Part shown: positions 1 through 10,799 of the stretch, in pieces
Layout: each line of letters opens with the position of its first letter
Numbering within the stretch: the first letter of the stretch is position 1
DNA from: Phoma sp. XZ068
Lineage: Eukaryota; Ascomycota; Dothideomycetes; Pleosporales; Didymellaceae
Direction: 5' to 3'
Length of the DNA stretch: 64,000 nucleotides
Assembly: GCA_004835665.1 (NCBI GenBank)
Contig: RBKR01000013.1
Coordinates: 434,001-498,000 of the forward strand
The notes under the pieces: model-generated
What the model was told of the DNA's origin: nothing
Seen by the model: the letters and a program-made list of their open reading frames with translations, nothing else
The model's database searches: none
Position numbers and translations under genes: made by a program

Positions 1-303
1 ATCCCAGATGGACCGGCACTAGACTTGGACTCCAAAATCCAGGAACTATCTATCGACAACAAGAAAAGTGGGGAGCAACAGGCGCCAGTAATGGGAGTGA
101 ACAGTCCAAACAGAGATACATTCGACAAGAACGAACTGGAACAGATCAAGACCGTCAGCAGTGATGGCGACCAGTACAACATTGTGCCAGCCACCACAGT
201 GAACAGTCTGATCGACCGCCATGACATGTACAAGGGAATGGGTCGCATTGAGACCAAAGATATCAGGGATGTGGCACACGTACCAAGAGGTGGTTTCGAG
301 TGA
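1..303 (+). CDS. C-terminal end of an unrecognised protein (cut by window edge)
   Basis: The reading frame is open from base 1 and ends at a TGA at 301-303, so only the last 100 residues of a gene starting outside the window are present. The fragment is hydrophilic and rich in Asp, Asn and Lys, with no signal peptide, membrane segment or recognisable motif. It ends in ...VAHVPRGGFE. I do not recognise the family and infer no function. It could be the tail of an enzyme or of a disordered regulator. The frame has no stop up to the window edge and uses codons like the neighbouring genes, which is the main support for it being coding. Confidence 0.5.
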   Translation: MPDGPALDLDSKIQELSIDNKKSGEQQAPVMGVNSPNRDTFDKNELEQIKTVSSDGDQYNIVPATTVNSLIDRHDMYKGMGRIETKDIRDVAHVPRGGFE

Positions 304-1446
304 TTGAGCGCTGGATGCTTAGGAGTTTGTTTTTCGAGGATTCGCGTGGATACCAGATCATTCTGTTTCCTTCTTACCAGTCACCACAGCATGTGAAAGC
401 CTACCCCAGTAATTGTTATCAAACACGCTATACCAACACCTTCCTACCTACTTTCATACCCGTACTTGTGATCTTGCATTCATATTCGACCGCAGCACGC
501 AATTCGGATATGTATGGCATACGATTATGCATTCATTGCCTCGCAGGAACAGTTGGTCTATGGCGTGGGGGCGTGCATGGGCGCGTCTTCGTTGCAGCGG
601 GACCGCCCGTAAGCACGTAAGATCGACTCTTACCGCGTCTTTGCGCAAAGCGGCGAAATAGCGTTTGGATCTGATTTGTCGGTTTATCAGGTAGCATGTA
701 TATTAGGCCGACAATACGTGATTTCATCAAAGTTACCGGGGTTGCTCCATGGTGATCTACAGACTGTGCGATCAATGAAGATTGTACAAAGATACAGCAA
801 CGTAGACTGAGCTCAATTGTCTCCTGTCCGAAACCTTACTATGTTGATGTGCATCATAGGAGTGGTGTTTGCCCATGTCGGTATGCTGTAGTCGGCATGT
901 CCTGCAACATAAAAGCCGGCTTGTCTTCGTACCTGCCTCGTCGCAGCAAGTGCCGAATGTCAGCCCCTGCTTTGATGCACATGCCACCCTGTCGCGAACA
1001 AGGGCAAGATGATGACCAACGTCGAAGGCCTGGAAATCGAGGCAGACGTTGATAAGGTTGAGGCCGCTCCTTCCTCTCCGAGGTTTCAGTGGGGGCTCGC
1101 GTCATACGCCTGCCTTGAATCGCGTCTTCTAAACTTGCAACCTACTCCATCAACTCACATGCAATACGGCGCATCAACCAAACTCAGCAATACCTATCAT
1201 TTCGCAATCATCGATGTCAAGCAGCGCATCTGCTAAGCTTGACCGCTGTCACATGGAAAGTGGAGCGTCGATATTGCAGGGTGCTTCATCCGGGAAGCTT
1301 AGTCCGCCAGTCGGCAGGTATCAACCCTGGTCCACAACAACATGGCAGTACTGTACGAATACCACAAGGGAAGGACCGAAAGTACTACACTCATGATTCG
1401 ATTTCGAAACTCATGTTTAATATCCACGTCCTATGGGTTCCCCCGC
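304..1446. other. Intergenic region, no gene seen
   Basis: About 1.1 kb between the partial gene and the 3' end of the enoyl-CoA hydratase gene. Both flanking genes end here, so it is a tail-to-tail spacer. Short open frames on both strands overlap each other and show no family motif. I see no RNA gene or repeat. Confidence 0.6.
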
Positions 1447-2529
1447 TCAATCTTGAAGGAAGGTGGCTGGGCGCTTCTCCAAGAATCCTGCAATACCTTC
1501 TTGGCAATCAGGGAACGAGAAACTACCGTAATACGAGGCTCGCTCGATCTCTAACCCCGCGTTCAACGTGGTGGTTTCGGCTTGTTCCCGTTAGCTTGCA
1601 TATCACCGGACTGGGTATGCAACGTGGACTTACCCGCCTTCACAGCACCTTTGGCGAGCCTGAGAGCTGGCGCAGAACGTGCCGCGATGATATGGGCAAC
1701 ATTCAAAGCCTCCTTGAGGACATCCTCATCCGGTGAAACCACTCTGTTGACGACACCGTGGTGTTCCATCTCCTTTGCGGTAACGGGCAGCCCCGTTAAT
1801 ACCATTTCCAAGGCCTATCGAGCCATATTAGCGCCCAGGCAGTAGATGTCAAGTCAGGTTCTCAGGTTTCGATGCACGGGCCGACATATGCGTACCTTGT
1901 GCTTCCCAACGGCTTTTGTCAATCGCTGCGTGCCGCCCATGCCGGGAATGGTGCCTAAACTGATTTCTGGAAAACCGAACCTGGCATCCGTTGAAGCGAA
2001 GATCATGTCGCACTATGCATCAAGCGTCTTGGTCAGCTATTGCTCAGCAGCGCGAAGCCAGAGGTCACTACGTACCAGCAATGCCAACTCGAACCCGCCT
2101 CCGAACTATCATTCGTCAATTGCATTTTTAATCAAGTTAGGGTCCAAACATACGGCGAAACCTCGTATTGCTGCAATGACGGGCTTGCGAAAGCTGTCGA
2201 GCGCACCGTTCAGATCTTTCAGCCAACCACGTTGGAAAGCTTCGGCTGTAGAGATGTTGGCTAGTTCGCTAAGATCCGCTCCAGCTGCAGGCATAGATCA
2301 GCGCGGGCACGTTCCGTTGCATTCCAGATGACATACCGCAGAATGGCCCCTGTCCGCTGCCAGTAAGAACTACGGCGCGCACCGATGTATCCTGATCCAA
2401 TTTGGACAATACCTCGACCAGTTCATTTATCAGATCCTGCGATAACGCGTTGCGCTTCTTCGGTCGGTTTAGCTCCACTATCGCCACATTGCCGTCCTTG
2501 TTCGTTACAATGAGGCCAGATGTTGTCAT
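1447..2529 (-). CDS. Enoyl-CoA hydratase/isomerase (crotonase family), six exons
   Basis: Crotonase-fold enzyme, expected to hydrate 2-enoyl-CoA in fatty-acid or branched-chain amino-acid breakdown. Reading down the minus strand from ATG 2529, exons are 2529-2337, 2284-2154, 2105-2076, 2012-1896, 1814-1634 and 1550-1447, giving 251 residues with all five introns GT-AG and in phase. Visible motifs are RPKKRNALS near the start, the oxyanion-hole segment FCAGADL spanning intron 1, GGGFELALL on a 30-bp exon, PEISLGTIPGMGGTQRL, and the C-terminal EGIAGFLEKRP block. Both Glu positions that act as catalytic residues in hydratases (GGGFEL and PEI) are present, so hydratase activity is plausible. The length matches the usual 250-265 residues. 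No peroxisomal SKL-type tail (it ends FLQD) and no clear mitochondrial presequence. Without splicing it looks like a frameshifted pseudogene, but the intron signals argue that it is intact. Confidence 0.88.
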
Positions 2530-3294
2530 TGTATCTGATAGTGGGTCTGGGTGGTGTTGAATGCTCTGGAAGTTTCACAAGCTGGGGAAAGGCTTAAGCC
2601 CGCCTATTTATCCTGTCGGATCCCATGCTTATACGGTATAGCCATAAACAACGGAACGAGTCACGCGTTAAATCCTAGTCACCTCCAGGATTGCGTGCGG
2701 TCGTTTTGCCGAAAAGGTTACACTCGCAGCACGTGGGACATGGCGGCGATTCTTCCGTCCAGCATGCGAACGTTGTCCTTCAGCCCCATGCTGTGGGGGT
2801 TTGACCATTGCCTGTACATATTGCGTAGGTGCTGGTACGCGACTGCTTCGAAAAGGAAGCTGTTATTGAAGTCAACGTTACCATTGAATGCATATGCTTG
2901 GTGGTATCAAGCCTTGATGCTGCAGTAGGTTACAGCAGACCCTGGCGCTTGCCCGTTCAAGATGAGCGCTGACTTTGTACGTTTCCGGAACGCAATACCG
3001 GGATACAGTGCCGAGCATCTGTAACTTCACAACTTCTTGTCTGGAGATACTCCGACTTAGACCCATGAAACAGTCAATCTATATCCTAGTACGGCCAATG
3101 ATGTCAACGTGTAGCAAGATCAGTGACGGTACACGGGACATGATAGAGTAGCATGCTCTGCAATCACAGGCTGTAACCATTCCAAACCAATCATCCGCAT
3201 GGCAGCTCGTCTATAAAGGATCTGGTTTCCAGAAACTCAGAGCTACTTCTTCGATGTCCACTTCTTGATCATACCGCGTTACAAACACCGCACC
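2530..3294. promoter_or_regulatory. Divergent promoter region between hydratase and NRPS-like genes
   Basis: About 765 bp head-to-head between the minus-strand hydratase start and the plus-strand NRPS-like start. It holds a good TATA box near the right-hand gene. No convincing coding frame was found. Whether the two genes are co-regulated cannot be told from sequence. Confidence 0.5.
3212..3218 (+). promoter_or_regulatory. TATA box of the NRPS-like gene
   Basis: TATAAAG lies 77 bp before the CACCATGTC start context at 3295, a sensible distance for a short fungal 5' leader. Assigned by position and motif only. Confidence 0.5.
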
Positions 3295-6200
3295 ATGTCG
3301 GCCTTCAAGCTTCTCAAGGGCGTATCAGGCCTTCCTCTTGGGGATCAGGTTTCTCTTTCTCTCTTTGGGCAGGGACCGTACCAGCCAGTTCCTCACTCAA
3401 GGGTTCACGAAGCTGTTGAGAGCATTGTCAATGCCCATCCCAACTCCATCGCAGCTGTCTTTGATCAAGCAACCCTCACCTACCAACAGCTGGATACTGC
3501 ATCAAATCAACTTGCCAATCACCTCCTTACAATTGGCCTCCAGCCGAAAGAACGGGTATGCCTTGTTGTACATCGATCCTTGGAAATGCTTGTTGGAATT
3601 TTCGCGATCTTGAAAGCAGGCTGCCAATATGTCCCGATCGATGGCGGCGTAGCATCAGACAAGCAGTTGGCTCACATCTTTAATGATACTGCAGCACAAC
3701 ACGTCCTGTGCTTGCCAAAGTTCCAGGACCGGGTTAAGCAATTTGTCGGAGCGAATACTACTATCACGCTGCTTGGCTTGAACACACTCTTCCATCCGTC
3801 TTCGGAAAGGCCTTTCGTCGTGTGCAGCCCATCAGACGGATGCTATGCTATATATACATCAGGTAAATTTGGCAATCTACATGTCCCCTGCTAGGCTTAA
3901 AGCTGACGTGCTTGTCAGGAAGTACAGGAACCCCGAAAGGTGTGGACGTCTCGCATGTGAATGTCACCAATGCCTTATTGCTGGAGCCTGCCAACCTTGG
4001 AATTAAGAGCGGGTCGAAAGTTGGATCAGTGTTGAGCATCGCTTTCGACATGGGTGCATGGGAGATTCTGGCCTGTCTTATGAACGGCGGAACTCTGTAT
4101 ATGAGAGGATCACAGTGGGAGAAAACGTTACAAGAGGTATGCTGAAAATGATGTTGATCTTTCAATACCGTGTGACTGACATGGCCAACAGATTGATACC
4201 TTGATATCTACTCCTTCCATTTTGTCCAAATATCGAAAAGTTGATTATCCAAACATCAGGACAATCGTTACCGGTGGCGAGCCATGTCCACAGAGGTAAA
4301 AAAAATCCGATATCTCCAAAGGCCAATGCTAACAACTCGCAGTCTTGCCGATGAGTGGGCAGAGGATAATTGCTTCTACAACATTTGTGGCCCAACAGAA
4401 ATCACTATCCTGAACTCTGCGCATCGACATGTTCCTGGCACGGCTCTCTCTATTGGTAAATTGCTGCCTAACACGAGCTGCTACATCCTTGATGAAGATG
4501 AGAACCCAGTCCCACTAGGCGCGAAAGGATCAGCATGGGTCGGAGGCGCTGGTGTGACCAGGGGCTATATCAACCTGCCCAAACTTACTTCGGATCGATA
4601 CAAACCTGACAAGTTCAGAGACGATGGGTAATTCTCTCGTTACACTTTCCGTTGCTTGGCTGAAATTTGTGCAGATCCGTAATGTTCAACACCAACGATA
4701 TCGTTCGCTGGCGAGAGGATGGGTCTTTAGAAACCTTCGGCCGAGGTGACGACCAAGTCAAGATCAAGGTACGCAAGAGAGCTCCCGCTGTTTGTAGAGG
4801 TGCTAATCGTCGTCAGGGCTTTCGAGTAGAACTGGATGGCGTGTCAGCTACCATCGAAAAGTTTGACGGCATCTCAAGAGCTGCCGCTCTGAAGATTGGT
4901 GACAAACTCCATGCATTCTACGCCAGCTTAGATTCCATCAACGAGGCCGACTTATTGGCCGCCGTAAATCTTGCGCTACCGTACTACTCCGTGCCGACCT
5001 GCTGGCATTTTGTTTCTGCTATCCCGCTCACGGCCAACGGAAAAGTCGATAGGACGGCACTTTGCAATCTCGCCTCTGGACGTCATGTTAGGACCGATTC
5101 TGTTACTGGTACAGAGTTGACCTTGTGCACCACCGACACTGTCACAATCACCGAGAAAATTCCGCATGGTTCGTCAGCATCTCTCGAAAGGAGAAGCTTG
5201 GATCTGCAGAAGGAGCCAGAGATTGGTGAGAGCGAGATCTCGACGCCATGTTCCAACTCAGTGAAGAGTATCATGGATGTTGAGAAGGGCTTTGTTGTCG
5301 AAACCGGCCTCTCAACGCCCGATGAGCCTCCTATGCTGCCTGCAAAGCGTGGTTTTCACGGTCAGCGATGGGTTCGACACCGAGCCTTCATCTTGTACCG
5401 CCGGTTCTTCTCCGTTGTGGTTCTTACCAATCTCGCCGTTGCTGGTTTCATCCTCTATCGCAGATTTGGACAAGGCAAGCGCGTGCTTGCTGATCTTGCT
5501 ACAGCTACCGCTGCCAATCTGTGCGTGGCAGTATTGATGCGGTCAGAACCGGTTGTCAACCTGCTGTTCACAGTTTTTTGCTCGGTTCCAACATCACTTC
5601 CACTTGCGATCCGCCGACACTGCGCTAGGATATTCCATATCGGAGGTATTCATAGCGGATGTGCGATCGCCGCGACTCTGTTCTTTACCATTTTCACCCT
5701 AACAGCCACTGTGGAGGTATTCTCGGCGGAATCACGCCAAAGTGTGTCTACAGCAGTTCTTGTTTTGTCCTACATGATCATGGCTCTGCTGATTGCCATT
5801 GGATCGATGTCACATCCTACCGTTCGAGTCAAGTATCACAACGTGTGGGAGATGAGCCACCGATTTGGCGGCTGGTCGGCACTAATCCTGCTCTGGGTGC
5901 AGACGTTCCTCGCCACTAAAGACCTCAATCCTGATATCGTTGCATCGACGGCGTACGTTAGCTCGGCTCCCGTGTGGCTCTTGAGCATTGCCACTGCGGC
6001 CATTATCTTCCCATGGCTACACCTCCGCAAGGTGCCTGTTCGCTCAGAGGTCCTGTCACATCACGCTGTTAGACTATGGTTCGATTACACGACTCCAGTA
6101 GTCGGCACGGCTGTACGTCTTGCCGAGCGGCCTCTCGTAGACTGGCATGGGTTCGCGACGATTACCAATCCCAAAACTGCGCAGAACCCCAAGGGCAGGG

Positions 6201-6664
6201 GGTTTTCCCTCATTGTCAGCCGCGCAGGTGACTTTACAGGTCGGACTATCGAGCGGGCGCCTACGCACATTTGGGTCCGTGGTATCCCAACGTGCGGGGT
6301 GTTGCGGATTGCCACGCTATTCAAGTCGGTGGTTCTGGTTGCGACAGGCTCAGGGATCGGCCCTTGTCTTGCGGTGATTTTGGCCAAAAAGGTACCTGCG
6401 CGGATTCTCTGGACAGCGCCTAACCCAGAAGAGACATTTGGGAAGGAGATTGTCGATAGCGTGCTGGATACCGATCCCAAAGCAGTCATTCACAATACGA
6501 GGACCATGGGCAAGCCAAACATGAGTCTGATGGCGTATCAGCTGTGGAAGGAGAGTGGTGCCGAGGCGGTGTGCATCATCAGCAACAAGAAGTTCACGAC
6601 CAAGGTGGTGTATGACCTCGAGGCGAGGGGGATTCCGGCGTATGGGGCTATTTTCGATTCGTAG
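3295..6664 (+). CDS. NRPS-like protein: adenylation domain fused to a membrane oxidoreductase domain
   Basis: Six exons: 3295-3862, 3919-4136, 4192-4295, 4343-4627, 4675-4768, 4817-6664; 1038 residues. Residues about 25-505 form an AMP-binding domain with every core motif in order: YTSGSTGTPKGV (about 186), FDMGAWEI (A4), NICGPTE (A5), a GY-N-P A6 block, TNDIVRWREDG (A7), GRGDDQVKIKGFRVE (A8) and LTANGKVDR with the A10 lysine at about 499. No carrier-domain LGG-S-L motif follows. A linker leads to several hydrophobic segments from about 614, then a soluble end with the nucleotide-binding motif VLVATGSGIGP (about 930), as in ferric-reductase-like flavoproteins; the layout recalls Aspergillus TmpA-type membrane flavoproteins (recalled, not searched). 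The last intron (4769-4816) is 48 bp with no stop, so unspliced translation places 16 foreign residues inside A8. The start is ATG 3295 with a strong Kozak context; an upstream in-frame TTG is unlikely. Substrate unknown; inferred to be membrane-bound. Confidence 0.85.
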
Positions 6665-7144
6665 GTGATGGTGTTGGAGGGTGGTCCAAAAGAGATTCGG
6701 TTGGTAGTGTTGGAGGATGTGGTCCAAAAAAGATCGGTTCTTCATTCCTGGTAGACTGGGGTTTGGGTTATGACGATTTCTTCTCAGTATAAGTTTGACA
6801 TGATTGTCTCTTTCTTTGGATTTCTTTCGTAGGTAGCTAAATTCCGCTCCTTGATGCTGTTCGAATGCAATTAGCCATGTGCATGATTACATGATTCAAA
6901 GATGCTCTTGGCGTGGAGTAGAATGCGATGTCACAGGATTCGCAGGTCGTGTTTTTTCTGTCCAATTCCCGAGTTGAGTAAACCAAATGCATCTTCATGT
7001 TGTTGTACCTATGTATGAGACGCCAATGATGCCAATGTACAGTAAATATACAAACGTCTCTTCTCCCTTCCGGCCCCATTCGACGCTTCTTGCCATTGCG
7101 TGCGTGTTGTCCAGCGCTTGCCGATACCAATCATGCAAGATGTC
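6665..7144. other. Tail-to-tail spacer
   Basis: About 480 bp between the 3' ends of the NRPS-like gene and the MRPL34 gene. It begins with two imperfect copies of a gtggtccaaaa-type segment (around 6682 and 6719). A minus-strand open frame here is discussed under rejected items. Confidence 0.5.
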
Positions 7145-7586
7145 CTAATGGCTCAAGTTCCACCTCCCCCTCGTCAGCCTCCTCATCAGCAGCTTCCTCC
7201 CCTTCTTGGTGCGCAGCCTGGACAGAAAGCCGTGTCTCCTCTTGCGGACAATGTGCGAGGGGTTGTATGTGTCACGCGGACCACACCTGATCTGGATGCC
7301 GGCAAAGGCAGGGTGGGCTGAGATCCTGCCGACCAGGTCGAGCGTCTCGGACGAGGTGGGCAGGGCGGAGGCAGTGGGTGCGCCGGGGGCGGCGAGGGTC
7401 GAGGGCGGGGCAGCGGGCGCGAGCATGGGGCGGCGGGCGTTGAGGAGCGACATGTTGCGGGCCCTGGGATGGTCAGTACGGGCGTGAATGCAGCTGGGTG
7501 GTGTCGGGGCAGGCGTACTGCTGGGCCATGGAGGGCTGGCGCAGGGCGGGACGCGCGGCGGCGCGCAGACAGCGGAGGGCGTTCAT
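7145..7586 (-). CDS. MRPL34: Mitochondrial large-subunit ribosomal protein bL34m
   Basis: Small basic protein of the mitochondrial 54S subunit. Its C-terminal third carries the bL34 signature: RKRRHGFLSRLRTKKGRK followed by LMRRLTRGRW, an almost continuous basic stretch that binds 23S-type rRNA. Two exons on the minus strand, 7586-7519 and 7463-7145, give 128 residues; the 55-bp intron has donor GTACGC and acceptor CCCAG with a CTGAC branch-like site just before it. The N-terminus (MNALRCLRAAARPALRQ) is Arg/Ala-rich without acidic residues, a typical mitochondrial presequence. The middle is a low-complexity Ala/Pro/Ser stretch, common in fungal versions. Divergent from the RNA polymerase I subunit gene with about 305 bp between the starts. 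Confidence 0.9.
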
Positions 7587-7891
7587 GGTGTGGCGACTGT
7601 TCCCGCAGCACTCCCGGTCGTGCAGAGAGAGGGGATCAGGGCGGCAGGCGAGGACGAGCGGGATGCAGTGCGTCTTGAATGCGCGATGCGATGCCACACC
7701 TCCGCTGGCTCGCCGACAGAAAATCCACGCTAGGCCGTGGGGTCTGTGCGCGAAAAGTTGCCGCTCCATTTGCACCACCATTGCACCACCACTTGCACCC
7801 TCTGCCCCGTCATTGCACCCGCACCGCACCCTCGATTGACGCCTCCAGGCCTACAACGCGCTCTACAGCCCGCTCCGCCTCAAACGCCGCC
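7587..7891. promoter_or_regulatory. Bidirectional promoter MRPL34 / RPA14-like
   Basis: A 305-bp head-to-head spacer serving two ribosome-related genes. It contains several ttgcacc-type repeats (around 7769-7815). The plus-strand frame stays open through part of it, but family starts support ATG 7892. A shared promoter is inferred from geometry alone. Confidence 0.5.
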
Positions 7892-8500
7892 ATGGTTCCC
7901 GACGCGCCCCCGCCGCACCGCCTCCTCTCGAGCAAGCCCATCAGCATTTCAGACGCCTCCACCATGCTGCAGACATACATTTCCAACTCGGAAGCACACC
8001 CCCACCTGCACCCAGATGCCCTCATCACACCCACCGGCGTGACCTTTTCGTCGCACGGCGGCCCCACAGGCGGCGTCGTCATGCACAACCTGCGCCGCGT
8101 GGCTGCTGGCCTGCGCGGCGAATATCTCGAGCCCGAGCCCACGCCCGAGCCCGAGGAAGACGCTGCCAACGGGGACAGGCCGTGGAAGGGCAACAAGGCC
8201 AAGGGCAAGAAGACGACCTTTACAGACGACGAAGCGGGCGCCGTCGAGGTCGAGTGGCAGGATAAAGAAGCTTACGAGCGGGAGCAGGCCGACATGGACA
8301 TGGGCGAGCTGGGCGAGCGCTCCAATGTGGTTGCCGAGGCCGACGAGGAGCCTGAAGTCGAGGTCACGGGGGTTGGTGAGAAGAGGAAGGCGGGCGCCGA
8401 GGGGGGGAAGCTGGACAAGGAGGCCCGCAAAAAGGCCAAGAAGGAGAGGGATGCGCTGCGGAAGAAGGAGATGGAAAAGAAGAGGGCGGACAAGGCCTGA
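7892..8500 (+). CDS. RPA14: RNA polymerase I subunit A14-like protein
   Basis: Predicted 202-residue fungal homologue of RPA14, the small subunit that with A43 forms the stalk of RNA polymerase I in the nucleolus. The N-terminal half (SSKPISISDASTMLQTY... then GGVVMHNLRRVAAGLRGEYL) matches the conserved region of that family as I recall it. The C-terminal half is charged: a Pro-Glu/Asp segment, then a Lys/Arg/Glu-rich tail likely to be helical or coiled (KEARKKAKKERDALRKKE). No intron. The start at 7892 is chosen because the conserved region begins soon after it; the frame is open further upstream but that part is low-complexity leader. The function is assigned by motif resemblance only. Confidence 0.75.
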   Translation: MVPDAPPPHRLLSSKPISISDASTMLQTYISNSEAHPHLHPDALITPTGVTFSSHGGPTGGVVMHNLRRVAAGLRGEYLEPEPTPEPEEDAANGDRPWKGNKAKGKKTTFTDDEAGAVEVEWQDKEAYEREQADMDMGELGERSNVVAEADEEPEVEVTGVGEKRKAGAEGGKLDKEARKKAKKERDALRKKEMEKKRADKA

Positions 8501-8762
8501 GCCTAAGCCAAGCCATGATACCACAGCGCGGCGTTTTGGGTTTGCATGTTTCTACCGATTATGGGCCAGAGTGCTGCGTACCACCAACAGCGCATTCCAC
8601 CGTGATGGCGCATTATACACCGAATGCTCGACACTGGCCACCGAAGCCCATCCTGGACTTTAGCGCATGATCCAACGGCCTGCGCACAACTGTCTACTAC
8701 CTCCAACCGTGCAAAATGGCGCCGGTTTCTTTTCCAACCATGGTCAAGCCCACCGATCAGTC

Positions 8763-10357
8763 CTACAGCTCTCGATCCGACGCCTTGACCGCCTTGTCCT
8801 CGTCCTTGGCCTTTTCCTCCTGGACCAGCTTCTCGTTGCTGGACCAGTTCATCGCCCGCAGGCGCTCCGTAAGGATCGGGTGCGAGTGGTGGAAGCTGGA
8901 GTAGAACCAGTCGGCGTCCATCGAAGACAAGTTCTGGATCTGGAGCTTCAGCAGAGATGCCCCGAGCTCCTTGCGGTATCCGAGATCGACGGCGAACGAG
9001 TCTGCAAAGGTTAGCCGAGATAGTCAGGATAATGAATGTACGCAGAGTAATCAGATCCAAATACGCAGTTGTGAGATAAGAAATCGCAGTAGTGAAATGA
9101 GAATACGCACCAGCTTCATACTCCATCTTGCGCGTCCAAAAGTTCATGCCCAGCTTAAAGAGCGCATCCGTGGGCGACAGGATCTCGTTGAACAGGATGA
9201 AGCCAATGATGCTTGGCTGCTCACGGTGGAAGCCAAAGTCGGCAAAAAGCGAGCGGTTGTTGATGAAGACAGAGAACAGCGCAAACGTGTAGAACAAGTG
9301 CCCCTGCGCAATGAACAGCAGTCGCGATGTGTGGTTCATCTTCCAGTGGCCGAGCTCGTGGCCGAGCACCGCCTCGACCTCCTTGTCCGAGCTCTTCTCG
9401 AGCAGCGTGTCGAAGATGACAATCTTCTTCTTGCCAATCCACGGCAGTCCCGTAAAGTAGGCGTTGCTGTGGGCGCTGCGCTTGCTGCCGTCGATGACCT
9501 GCAGTTCGGACAGAGGGAATTCAAGCTTCGAGGCGAGCGCTTCGACCGAGTCCTTGAGCTTGCCGGGTTTGAGCGGCTCGAGCTTGTTGAACAGCGGCAC
9601 GATGAGGATCGGGTAGATGGTCATGCCGAGAATCTGTACAGCCAGCATGAAGACCCACAGGTAGTAGAAGAAGTTCTGGCCCGTCTTGCGGATGATCGCA
9701 AGGAAGGCGCTGCCAATGGGAATACCAAACGCGAGGCCGAGAGCCTGGCCCTTGATCATGTCCATGACCCACGTGTTGATGGTCATCTTGTTGAACCCGT
9801 ATTTTTCCTCGAGGACAAAGTGGTGGTAGTACGAGAAGGGCAGACCAATGATAGTCTCGGCCCAAGTCATGAGGTAGATGAACAGCAGCGAGCGAGGGAT
9901 CTCGCCGGAGAGACTGGCGGGCGCATAGCGGACGATGAGCGAGCCGGCGACGCTCCACAGGATGGGGTATACGTTGAAGTAGAGGGTAGCGAGGTGTTTG
10001 GCCTGGTTGAAGAGCGCCGAGACGAAGCTGAACTTGGCCTTTGCGCGGCCGTATGCCTGTGGCTTCTCAGCAATTGCTCTCAAGCGCCTCGGGTACACCA
10101 AGAATGCTAGATGCCTCTGAAAGTGCCTTATTTGGCGGAGGTTCATGACATACCTGAGATTTATCAAATGTCTTCTGGTCAATCTCCTTGTCCAGAGCCT
10201 TGGGGACAGTCGTGCGCTGCAGCACGCGGTATTGACGGAAGAGCAGCCAGTTTTCGAGCGCAAACTCAGCGAGCGAGAAGCCGACGACCAGCTTCTTCCA
10301 AGGGAAGAGCGGCCGGTCCAGCCAGCGGGCCAGGCGCTGTAAGAATGCCTGGATCAT
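8763..10357 (-). CDS. STE24: CAAX prenyl protease STE24
   Basis: Integral membrane zinc metalloprotease of the ER/inner nuclear membrane that removes the AAX tripeptide from prenylated proteins such as a-factor. Three exons on the minus strand: 10357-10154, 9111 up from 10056, and 9001-8763 (introns 10057-10153 and 9002-9110), giving 462 residues, close to the usual 450. The zinc motif HELGH lies at about residue 305 within a VLGHELGHWKMNH context, and the third ligand is in the later EYEAD motif, whose last codon is split by the second intron. Several hydrophobic segments flank the site. The N-terminal KKLVVGF and LENWLLFRQY segments are also typical. The C-terminus is a short Lys/Glu-rich tail. 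Tail-to-tail with the RPA14-like gene, 262 bp apart. A complete gene with all catalytic residues visible. Confidence 0.95.
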
Positions 10358-10799
10358 GGTGGGATGTACGGTGTTGGGGGGTCGACGCCGCACGCGAGTT
10401 GAGGACACTTTCCCGCTCGTAGGGCTGAGCTTGTGTGGAGACGCGCTACGCAGTGGCGTCTCGCGTCCGGCGTGAACCCAACGTTCGCCCAGGTTAGTGT
10501 CAAAGTGGAGTCACTCAAGCAAACGTAAAGCAATCCATTGTCCTTTTCTTTTCTAGTTGGGTGGATTTGGATATATTCATGGCGTGGAACCTACTGAGCA
10601 CGAAGCATCGCCGGGCTCACAATCAGCTGGTTGCCTGAATGGCTTGTCGTAGGATTTCCCCCCTAAACAGCGCATCGCCGCCAGTTGCAAATGGAACCAA
10701 TTGCCTAGACATCCTCTTGTTTTCTCCCTCCACCAGTATACGACATTGGAATCATATCAAGCTCATACCTTCTGATACTCACAACCTATCCACCTTGCA
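10358..10799. promoter_or_regulatory. Divergent promoter region STE24 / F-box-like gene
   Basis: About 440 bp between two outward-facing starts. No RNA gene, repeat or motif strong enough to name. Confidence 0.4.

Noticed and set aside
1447..2529. Hydratase as a frameshifted pseudogene
   Set aside because: Five in-phase GT-AG introns restore one continuous crotonase including the C-terminal block.
6837..7130. Minus-strand frame with a C-x2-C...H-x3-H pattern like a C2H2 finger
   Set aside because: The pattern occurs once, linker and hydrophobic positions do not fit a finger well, and it lies in a tail-to-tail spacer without an exon structure. Likely chance.
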